Program-made: the position numbers and the translations under genes | Notes under the pieces: model-generated | Seen by the model: only the letters and a program-made list of their open reading frames with translations | The model's database searches: none | Told to the model about the DNA's origin: nothing | Source of the DNA: Nocardioides marmorisolisilvae | GTDB lineage: Bacteria; Actinomycetota; Actinomycetes; Propionibacteriales; Nocardioidaceae | NCBI RefSeq assembly: GCF_031656915.1 | Contig: NZ_CP134227.1 | Coordinates: 1,426,001 to 1,490,000, forward strand | Direction of reading: 5' to 3' | DNA: 64,000 nucleotides | Shown: positions 36,140 to 45,500 of the stretch, in pieces | How positions within the stretch are numbered: the first letter of the stretch is position 1 | Layout of the letters: each line of letters opens with the position of its first letter

Positions 36140-37078
36140 TCACACCACCATCCGGAGCCCGATCAGCCCCGGGAAGAACGCGAAGACGACGACGGTCGGC
36201 ATCACCAGGAAGACGACCGGCACCATCATCAGGACCTCCTTGCGGGCCCCGGTCTCGATCAGCGCCCGTCGGCCGGCCTCGCGTACGTCGCCGGCCTGGG
36301 CATGGAGGACGTCGGCCAGCGGGGTGCCCCGCTCGACAGCGATCGCGATGCTCTCCGCGAACCGGGCCACCACCGGTAGACCGGTCCTGCCGGCGAGGTC
36401 ATCGAAGGCGGTTGTCACCGGTACTCCGGTCTGAACGGCCGCCAGCACCGCGCGCAGCTCGGTGGCGAGCGCGCCGTGGGCACGGGCCACGACGCGGGCG
36501 AGGGCTGCGGCCGGGCCCTCTCCGGCGGCGACCGCCAGGGCCAGAAGGCCGGCGACGGCCGGGAACTCCTGCAGCATCTGACGCTCGCGGGCGACCATCG
36601 CCGCACTGAGACGGTTCTCGCGGAGCAGCACCCCGAGCACCCCGGCCGCCAGACAGAAGACAACCAGCGGCACGGTCCGGTCCGGTGCGTCGAGGGCCAC
36701 CAGCGCCGCAGGTACGGCGGCGGCCGCGAACCCGATCAGCCCCCAGACCACCTGACTGACCCTGAAGTCGTGCACGGTCAGGTCGAGACCCGCACGCACG
36801 AGTCGGCGCTCGATCGACGAGGACCCGCCCAGGATGCGCTCGACGACTGCTGCTCCCCGACCCAGCAGCGGCTCGAGGAGGGCCCGCCATGTGGGCAGCG
36901 GCCTGTTGCTGAGGAGGGGGCGTCCTGCTCCTCCGCCCGGGCCGGGAAGGTCACGGATGTAGGGCAGCACCCGTAGCGGGATCGAGGTACGCCGCGCGCC
37001 CATCACGAGCCCGGCCGTGCGCCACAGGGCGAGGCCGAAGACCGCCCCGAGCAGCGCTCCCCCGAATGCCGGACTCAC
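36140..37078 (-). CDS. tadC: TadC-type type II/IV secretion platform protein
   Basis: A 312-residue polytopic membrane protein of the GspF/T2SSF family. The first helix is near residues 5-25; the T2SSF domain (about 140-280) has EFPAVAGLLALAVAAGEGPA and two C-terminal helices (VPVVFLVMPTVVVFAFFPGL). It would form the inner-membrane platform with TadB for pilus assembly driven by TadA. GTG at 37078 overlaps the tadB stop. Length fits the family. Confidence 0.85.
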   Translation of the reverse strand: MSPAFGGALLGAVFGLALWRTAGLVMGARRTSIPLRVLPYIRDLPGPGGGAGRPLLSNRPLPTWRALLEPLLGRGAAVVERILGGSSSIERRLVRAGLDLTVHDFRVSQVVWGLIGFAAAAVPAALVALDAPDRTVPLVVFCLAAGVLGVLLRENRLSAAMVARERQMLQEFPAVAGLLALAVAAGEGPAAALARVVARAHGALATELRAVLAAVQTGVPVTTAFDDLAGRTGLPVVARFAESIAIAVERGTPLADVLHAQAGDVREAGRRALIETGARKEVLMMVPVVFLVMPTVVVFAFFPGLIGLRMVV

Positions 37079-37923
37079 GAGAGGATCCGCCTCTCCACGG
37101 GCAGCCGGCCCAGCCGTAGCATCATCCGGTAGGCCACCAGGCAGCTCAACGCTCCGCCGATCAGGACCACGACTCCCGCGGGGGTGGCGTACCGGTGGAT
37201 GACGTCGGGCTGGAAGCACAGCAGGAGCAGCACCAGCCACGGAGCCGCCACGGCGAGCCGGGCACCATTGACCGTCCAGGCCTGCCGGGACTCCAGCTCC
37301 GAGCGGGTCCGGGCGTCGTCACGCAAGAACCCGGAGAGACTGCGCAGCAACCGACCCAGGTCGCCACCGCCGACCTCGCGGGCGATGCGCAGCGCCTCGA
37401 CGACCTGATCCCCGACGGGGTCGGCGAGCCGCACCTTCAACCGGTCCAGGGCATCGGAGAAGCGGCCGCTGACCTGATAGTCGAGGGCGAAGTCGGCGAA
37501 GGCCGACCGGAGAGGACCGGGCCCGCGTTCGGCGAGCCCGGCCAGGGCCTCGGGCAGCGAGAGCCCAGCACGGACGGCCGAGGACAGGTTGTCGACAGCC
37601 TCGGGCCAGACCTCCGCCAGCTCTCGCTGCCTGCGCCTGGCCCGCCCGCGGACACTGGCGAGCGGCAGATAGCCGGCGGCGCATCCGAACACGAGCGCCA
37701 CCGGCACGGTGTGTGAGGCCACCTGCATCACCAGCGTCGCGACCACTCCCGACCCCAGGCAGGTGCCGACGAAGGCTCCGGGCCGAACGGCGTGCAACCC
37801 GGCGGAGTCGAGCAGCAGCCGCAACCGACCCTCCTGCCGAGGCCGATGCGCACGCGGCACGGCGTACGCCGACCAGGCCAGAAGCAGTCCCGCACCGAAG
37901 CACAGGCCGATGACGGCGCCCAT
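37075..37923 (-). CDS. tadB: TadB-type type II/IV secretion platform protein
   Basis: A 282-residue polytopic membrane protein of the GspF family. An N-terminal helix (residues 3-20), two more near 52-90, the T2SSF domain with WPEAVDNLSSAVRAGLSLPEAL and FSDALDRLKVRLADPVGD, and two C-terminal helices (about 225-270) can be seen. ATG at 37923 shares one base with the tadA stop (TGATG) so translation is coupled. TadB and TadC together form the assembly platform. Confidence 0.86.
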   Translation of the reverse strand: MGAVIGLCFGAGLLLAWSAYAVPRAHRPRQEGRLRLLLDSAGLHAVRPGAFVGTCLGSGVVATLVMQVASHTVPVALVFGCAAGYLPLASVRGRARRRQRELAEVWPEAVDNLSSAVRAGLSLPEALAGLAERGPGPLRSAFADFALDYQVSGRFSDALDRLKVRLADPVGDQVVEALRIAREVGGGDLGRLLRSLSGFLRDDARTRSELESRQAWTVNGARLAVAAPWLVLLLLCFQPDVIHRYATPAGVVVLIGGALSCLVAYRMMLRLGRLPVERRILS

Positions 37924-39215
37924 CAGTCGGTCTCCGCCAGAAGGTGCGCCACGTCGATGCCGGCCCGCGCGAAGGCCTCGGTCCGCGTCGGCAGGCCTCC
38001 CGCTCTCACCAGCGCACCGGCGCGACGCCAGAAGATCGGCTCGATCTCGATGATGTCGTCCTCGGCGCGGCCCGGCACCGAGACGATCTCGTTGACGTGC
38101 CGAGCACCGGAGTGGTCGAGCCCGAGGTGCACCACGATGTCGACGGAGCTGGCGACTGTGGGGACGACGAAGCGCGCGGACACGTTCTCGCCGGCCAGCA
38201 GCGGCAGCGTGCACATTTTCACCAGCGCCTCCCGGGCACTGTTGGCGTGCAGGGTGGCCATCCCGGGAAGCCCGCTGTTGAGCGCCAGCAGCAGGTCGAG
38301 GCACTCCGCTGCGCGGACCTCTCCGACGACGATGCGGGTGGGCCGCATCCGCAGCGCCTCGCGGACCAGGTCGCGCAGGCTGACCTCCCCGGTGCCCTCC
38401 AGTCCGGCCTGCCTGGTCTGCAGACCCACCGTGTCGGGATGGTCGAAGCGAAGCTCGAAGACCTCCTCCGCCGTGATGATCCGGTCGCTCCCGGGCACTG
38501 CAGCCGCGAGGCAGTTCAACATCGTGGTCTTTCCTGTCTGCGTGCCGCCGGCGACGACGATGTTCAGGCCGGCACGCACGCATGCCTCGAGAAAGTCGGC
38601 GGCGCCACGAGACAGCGATCCGAGCGCGACGAGGTCGTCGAGGCGCGCAGCGCGGAGCAGGAACTTGCGGATGTTGACCGCCGCGAACTCACGGCTGATG
38701 CCCTCGAGTACGACGTGCAGCCGGTGGCCCTGGGGCAGCATCGCATCCACGAAGGGGCTGCTCAGGTCGAGCCGCCGACCACTCGCCTTGAGCATCCGCT
38801 CGACCAGGTCCTGGACCTGCGCCCGGTCGAGGATGACGTCGGTCAGCTCATGGCGACCCGCTCGGGCCACGAAGACCCGGCTCGGCTCGTTGATCCACAC
38901 CTCCTCGACCTCCGGGTCATCGAGGAAGCGCTGCAGCGCACCGAACCCGGACACCCTGGCGACCAGCTCGTCGGCGACCGCGGCCGGGTCGCCGATCGGC
39001 AGCACGGCACCGGTGAGGCTGAGGTCGTCGTGGGCCCGGATCTCCTGCACCGCGATCGCGTGGACGGCGGCGGGGTCACGCTGGGGGTCGATGGCCTGAT
39101 GGCGCACCGATGCCCGCACGCGTTCGGCGAGCTCCTCGACCAGCGAGTCCGGGGTCGGGGCAGCTCCGGACGGCATCCGGACGGACGTCGGCCCGGCAGG
39201 GCGCAGCGCAGTCAT
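37923..39215 (-). CDS. tadA: TadA/CpaF-type secretion ATPase
   Basis: A 430-residue VirB11-like ATPase powering Tad pilus assembly. Walker A is GGTQTGKT (223-230), the Asp-box is the ITAEEVFELRF stretch, and Walker B plus His box follow (RIVVGEVRAAECLDLLLAL, GMATLHANS). The N-terminal domain contains VEEVWINEPSRVFVARAG, typical of TadA. ATG at 39215 was chosen with AAAGGTG upstream. It is the first gene of the tad row and is divergent from the gene for the 2459-residue TIG protein across a 332-base gap. Confidence 0.93.
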   Translation of the reverse strand: MTALRPAGPTSVRMPSGAAPTPDSLVEELAERVRASVRHQAIDPQRDPAAVHAIAVQEIRAHDDLSLTGAVLPIGDPAAVADELVARVSGFGALQRFLDDPEVEEVWINEPSRVFVARAGRHELTDVILDRAQVQDLVERMLKASGRRLDLSSPFVDAMLPQGHRLHVVLEGISREFAAVNIRKFLLRAARLDDLVALGSLSRGAADFLEACVRAGLNIVVAGGTQTGKTTMLNCLAAAVPGSDRIITAEEVFELRFDHPDTVGLQTRQAGLEGTGEVSLRDLVREALRMRPTRIVVGEVRAAECLDLLLALNSGLPGMATLHANSAREALVKMCTLPLLAGENVSARFVVPTVASSVDIVVHLGLDHSGARHVNEIVSVPGRAEDDIIEIEPIFWRRAGALVRAGGLPTRTEAFARAGIDVAHLLAETD

Positions 39216-39547
39216 CGTGGTCGCACCTTTCCCGAGACATGCGATGGGCTCCTTCCTACCCCGGCTGCCCCCCTCCGGAAACCCGTGATCGAAGATCTGT
39301 GGAGAGCGAGGTTTGCCGAGGGCCCGTACCGGGCATCTGGAGGGGGCTCGGGTGCTGGACCCGCCGAATCTCGGGATCGGCGGGACAGCACCCGACCTGC
39401 TCCCCACTGCTACCAAGGCCAGCCACTGGCGCGGGATGACCCCTCAGGGATGACCCGGATTGACTATGGCCGCTGCACGTACGCCGTCCTAGCGTCGATG
39501 AAGACTCCCATCGACCTCGACTCGGTGAAAGGCGGCGTCCAAGAACA
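39216..39547. promoter_or_regulatory. Intergenic region between tadA and the giant TIG protein gene
   Basis: This 332-base gap separates divergent genes. It holds a long hairpin at 39349-39394 with stems CGGGTGCT/AGCACCCG and CCCGCCGA/TCGGCGGG. Two direct copies of GGGATGACCC occur at 39433-39442 and 39447-39456, followed by a TTGACT box at 39460. No convincing -10 element could be paired with that box. No small gene was found. Promoters for both directions must lie here. Confidence 0.5.
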
Positions 39548-42500
39548 GTGCGAGGCTCGGCGCACGTTCGAGCCGGCGGGGGGCGGTCCCGCTGGCGGAT
39601 GGGACGAGCCGCCTTGGTCGCGGTCATCTCCCTCGCCTCCGCGGTCGCGACCCTGCTCGTTCCAGGTCCGGCGTCTGCGGGCGGTGCGGCCGAGCTGGTC
39701 ATCATCGACTCGGTCAAGGTCGGCAGCCCGGTGATGTCCACCCAGGACTCCTGCCACGGCTTCGTCGACCACGCCAGCCCGGTCATCCCGGTCACCATCG
39801 CCGCCACGTTCATCATGGGCAACGGCAGCGACCCGACCGGCCCCTACGCGACCGCGACCTGGAGCGGTGGCTTCGGCTCGTGGGACGACCACTTCGGCAC
39901 GGGCTCGGCGTCCAACCACGTGCAGTTCTTCCACATCCTGCTCACGCCCGACGCCTTCGGCGACTATCACGGCGCCGGCTGGTATCAGGTGAGCGCCCTG
40001 GTGCAGGACGTCGGGCTGGCCGGGGGGATCGACACCAAGAGCGTGAACGTCTACCTCCCCCCGCCGTCGCCGACCACCGCCAAGGTCAAGTGCACGATGG
40101 CGGGCCCGATCGGACCGTCGTACGTGCTCGGCCAGATCGCCGACGAGGCCAAGAACCAGATCCGTGACCTGGTCTGTCCAGTCTGCGGACCGATCCAGGA
40201 CGCCCTGGGCACCGTCAACGCCTACAACGACATCCTCAACCACTGGATGTACGACAGCGTCGTGGACGACCCGCCCGATCCCGACTACCAGGAGATCGCC
40301 TCACCCGACCCCCCGCCGGTGCTGGCCCCACCCGACGGCCTGAGCGACAACCAGAAGGCGGCCTTCACCAAGCTGGCCACCGCGCAGGCGGGCGCGATCG
40401 GACTGGTCAAGGCGATCTACACCACCGTCAACCGGATCTGGGGCGCCGACAACGCCCACAGCCGCTATTGGTACGGCAAGCAGGTCACCGCGCTGGGCGA
40501 CCTGGCCGGGCAGGCCGCGACCGCACTCGATGCCCTCGATCCGCTGTGGGCGGCACTGAAGTCCGCGATCGCGCCGGACCTTCCCGAGTTCACTGTGACC
40601 GGTCACGACCTGGGAGACCGGCTCGCCGACCTTCTCGACGGCCTGCCGCCCAGCGAGTCCTCACTGCTCACCCAGCTCGGCGCGAGCTCGGCGGACCAGC
40701 ACGCGATGGTCGATGAGGCGCTGTTGATCCTCGACCCGACCACCGTCGGCAGCCAGAGCGGCAAGGACGCGCTCTTCGCGCACAACGACGGCGACCTCGC
40801 CGACTCCATGCGGCTGATGCAGAAGTGGGCACAGTCGGTGGTGGTCCAGGCCCCGCCGGTCGTGACGTCGGTGAGCCCGAAGACGCTCCCCTCCTCGGGC
40901 GGCACGACGGTCACCATCAAGGGCGCCAACCTCGGATCGGTCACCGGAGTCAACTTCGGTCCGTCCACGACCCACAGCGGCCAAGGCGACATCCAGAGCT
41001 GTCTCGAGAACGAGTGCGACGTGACCGCCCCGCCCGGCAGCGGGACCGTCGACGTGGTGGCGATCGGTCCCGGCGGACCGTCACAGACGAGCACCGACGA
41101 TCAGATCAGCTTCGACAGCCCGACCGTGCCGCACGTGTCCACCATCTATCCGCAGAACGGACCGACGTCAGGTCGCAACACGATCTCGATATTCGGCTCC
41201 GGGCTGTCCAGCGGCATCGTCTACTTCGGTCCCACCGCGGCGGACTCCTGGCGCTGCTCGGACACGCTGTGCACCGCCACCGCCCCGCAGAGCGAGTCCG
41301 CGGGCACCGTGGACGTCACCGTCGCCAACAGCGCGGGTACGTCGAAGTCCATCACCTCCGACCAGTACACCTACCAGGCAGGCACCCCGCCCGCGGCCGC
41401 GGCGCCGGTGGTGACCGGGGTGTCGCCGAAGACGGCGAGCAGCGCCCCCGGGCAGACCATCACCGTCACCGGCAAGCACCTCAGGGACGCCACCCAGGTC
41501 GAGCTCAACCCCACCGACGGCGACTGGGGCACCACCGTCGATGACCCGGTCGTGGTCAGCGACTCCGAGCTGACGATCACCTCGCCCGGGATCGCGGCAG
41601 GGACCTACGACGCCGTGGTCTACGGTCCCGGGGGCACCTCGGCGACCTCCACCACCGACCAGATCACCGTCAAGGACCTGGCGCCGACCATCACCAGCGT
41701 CACGCCCTCGTCGGGCCCCGGAATCGGCGGCACGAAGGTGACGCTCAAGGGCACCGGCCTCTCGAACGTCTTCCTCACCATCGGCGAGGACGGCTACCCC
41801 AGAGACGAGGTGTGCAGCTATACGACCTGCACCTTCACCATGCCGCCCCTGGAGCAGGGCGTCCCCCTCGGTCCCGTCGCCATCACCGCAGACAGCGACA
41901 ACGGGAAGTCCGTGACCAGGTCGGGTGCGTTCACCTACACCGCATCGGCCAAGCCCATCGTCGAGTCGGTGACCCCCGACAGCGGCACGATGCACGGCGA
42001 CACCCCCGTGGTGGTCTATGGCCACGACCTCAACGGCGGCACGGTCACCATCGGTGGCACAGAAGCCCAGGGCACGGACTATCCGGGCACCTGCTCGATG
42101 ACCTCCTGCGTCGTCACCAGCCCGCCGCACGAGGCCGGCACGGTCGACGTTCGGGTGACCACGCATGCCGGCACCTCAGCCACCGGCCCGGGGTCGAAGT
42201 ACTCCTACGTACACCTGGGCAAGCCGGTCGTCACGGGCGTCAGTCCCTCCTCCGGGTTCCTCCAGGACATCGGCGACGTGGTCGTGTCCGGACACGACCT
42301 CACCGGAGGCACCGTCTACGTCGGCGGCGTCCAGGCGACGTACGACGACGCCTGCTCACGCACCGAGTGCAACCTCCCCTATGCCGCACCTCAAGACAAA
42401 CCCGGGACCTACGACGTCACCGTCGAGACACCGGCCGGCGTCTCCGACGTCACCGACGCCACGAAGTACACGTACTACGTCCCCACGATCACGGCGGTGA

Positions 42501-45500
42501 CTCCGTCGTCGGGCTGGACCGACGGCAGCCAGAAGGTGACGATCACGGGGACCCACCTGTCCGCCGACGACACCTGGGAGTTCGGCGACAACCTGATGGA
42601 CAACAGCGGGACGAACGGTCAGCCGAAGAGGGTCGTCTGTCCGACCAGCACCAGCTGCACGGTGAACATCCCCTCGGCCCGGAACACAGGTCAGGTCGAC
42701 GTGGTCGTCACCGACCCCGCGGGCTACACCAGCTCACCGAAGACGGATGCCGACAAGTTCACCTACACCCAGCGACCGCCACCGGTCGTCACCTCGGTGT
42801 CACCCGACCACGGCGTGTCCGGTGGTGGGGACATGGTGACGGTCGGCGGCCACTACCTCTCCGGTGGCACCGTCCGATTCGGCGACACCATCGCCAACGA
42901 CGACGTGGTCTGCACCGACAACCAGTGCACCCTGACGTCCCACTACGATCCCGGCTTCCCCGACCCGCCGACAGACCACACCGTGCATGTGACCGTGCAG
43001 ACCGACGCGGGCACCTCGGCCACCTCGACTGCGGACACGTTCACTTACCAGCCTGCCGGCGTACCCACCATCACCGCCGTCTCCCCCGACCACGGCACGG
43101 CCACCGGCGGTACGGCGGTCACCGTCACGGGCACCAACCTGACCAACGCCAGCATCTCCTTCGGCAGCGCCGGCTCAGGGTCGGGCACCACCTGCTCGTC
43201 GACCCGCTGCACGGTCAGCACCCCCAAGCACGACCTCGGCACCGTCGACGTCACCGCCCGCACCGCCGGCGGCACCTCGAGCACCAGCGCGGCCGACCAG
43301 TTCACGTTCGAGACCCCGCCACGGCCGGCGGTGACCGGTGTCGACCCGACCAGTGGGCCGGCGTCGGGCGGCTCGATCGTGACCGTCACCGGCACCGGGC
43401 TCGCCGGCGCGACGGTGAGCATCGGCGGTGTCGACGCCACGGATGCGGACTGCACCGCCACCCGGTGCACGCTCACCCAGCCGGAGTCGGCTGCCGGGCG
43501 CACCCACGTGGTCGCGAGCACAGCAGGGGGGACGTCGCCGAACACGGCGTCCAACGCGTTCACCGTCGACCGGATCACGCTGGCCCGCAAGGACGTCCCG
43601 GACGCCAGGACAGGCAAGGTCAGTGGGGTGAACGGCGGCGGCGGGATGGCGCGTGGCCCCAACGGCGATCTGTGGTTCACCGTGCCCAACCAGGACCTGG
43701 TCGGCCGGATCGACCACACCACCGGCGCCATCAAAACCTGGCCGACCGACACCGGGGCGATGCCGATCGGGATCGCCCGCGGGCCCGACGACGCGATGTG
43801 GTTCACCGAGGAGAAGCTCGACAAGATCGTCCGCATCGACAGCACCGGTTCCCAGACGGGCTACCAGGTGCCGGGCGTGCCCAGCGACATCCGCTTCCTC
43901 ACCACCGGCCCGGACGGCAGGCTCTGGTTCAGCCTGTCCACCTCGGGCGCGATCGGCGCGATGACGACCGCCGGCAAGGTGAGCATCTACCACCTGCCCG
44001 ACCCGACCGTCGTGCCCTACCACCTCGCCACCGGCGCAGACGGGCGGATCTGGTTCAGCGAGTGGGGCGGCGACTCGGTCGGCGCGATCACCACCGACGG
44101 TGTCGTCACCGAGTACCCCCTGCCGACCTCGGGCGCGGTGACCTGGGACGTCACCTCCGGACCCGACGGGCGGCTGTGGATGACCCAGACGGCGGCCCGC
44201 ACCGTGATCGCGGTCGACACCGCAGGCCATGTGACGACGTACCAGCTGCCGTTGCGCGAGACCGACGCCCAGGGCCTCACCTACGGCCCCGACGGTCGGA
44301 TGTGGTTCGTCGCGCCCGACTCCGAGCAGGTCAGCGCCCTGGATCCGACCAGCGGGGACGTCACCGACTACCCGATGCCCGGGCCCAACAGCAACGTCGA
44401 GCCGAAGTACGTCGCCGCTGCCGCGGACGGCTCGCTCTGGGTCACCGGCGCCAGCGGCGCAGGACTGGTCCAGGTCACCGGTCTCACCTCAGACACGTCA
44501 CCGACGCTGAGCAACGTCTCTCCGGCGTACGGCGCGGCCGGCACCCGCATCACCCTGACCGGCACCAACCTGGCCGGCACCAGGGCGGTCACCGTCGGAG
44601 GCACGCCGGCCACGGACGTGACGGTGCTCGACCCGGGCCACGTCGCGGCGACCGTGCCCGACGGCAGCGGAGTTGCCGACGTCACCATCACCACCCCGAA
44701 CGGCACCTCGCCCACCACCAGCGCGGCCCGGTTCCACTACGGTGTCCAGCCGCCGCCAGCCCCCGTGGTCACCAGCGTGGCGCCCGATCACGGCCCGGTT
44801 GCCGGTGGCACCACCGTGACGGTCCGCGGCACCGCGCTGACGGGGGGCTCGGTGTCCTTCGGCAACCAGGCCGGCACGAGCACCAGCTGCACCGACACCG
44901 CGTGCACCTCGACGGCACCCGCGGCCGACGGAGGCAGCGTCCACGTCACCGTGAGCACTGCCGGCGGCACCAGCGAGGAGACCGATGCCGACCGCTACAC
45001 CTACCAGCTGCCACCGCCGGTCGCGCCGACGCTGACGAAGATCGCGCCCAGCAGCGGGCCGACCGACGGCGGCACGTCCGTGACCATCACCGGGACGGGC
45101 CTCACCGACGGACTGGTCACGTTCGGCGGCAAGCCGGCCGCCGCCAGCTGCACCGACACCAGCTGTACGACGGTCGCGCCCTCCTCCGGCGCGGGGCCGG
45201 TCGACGTCCAGGTCAGCACCGGGGGCGGCAGCACTCCGCTCGAGCCCGCGGCGACCTACACCTATCAGCAGACCAGCGCGACGCCGACCAGCACGACCGA
45301 GAGCACCGATGACGCCACCGTGATGGAGAACCAGACGGCGTACGTGACGGCCAAGGTCACTCCGACCGAGTCCACCGGCACGGTCACGTTCATGGAGGGC
45401 TCGACCGTGCTGGGCACGGACACCCTGGACGGCGGACACGCCTACCTGGCATGGGGACCCGACGAGGAGACCGGGACGAACCTCCCGGTCGGCACCCACA

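Noticed and set aside
40857-45270. Regular repeats considered as CRISPR or satellite DNA
   Set aside because: The repeats are long, diverged at DNA level and encode TIG domains in one frame.
41812-45312. 1166-residue plus-strand frame within the TIG gene
   Set aside because: A shifted reading of the repetitive, GC-rich coding region; rich in His and Arg with no domain.
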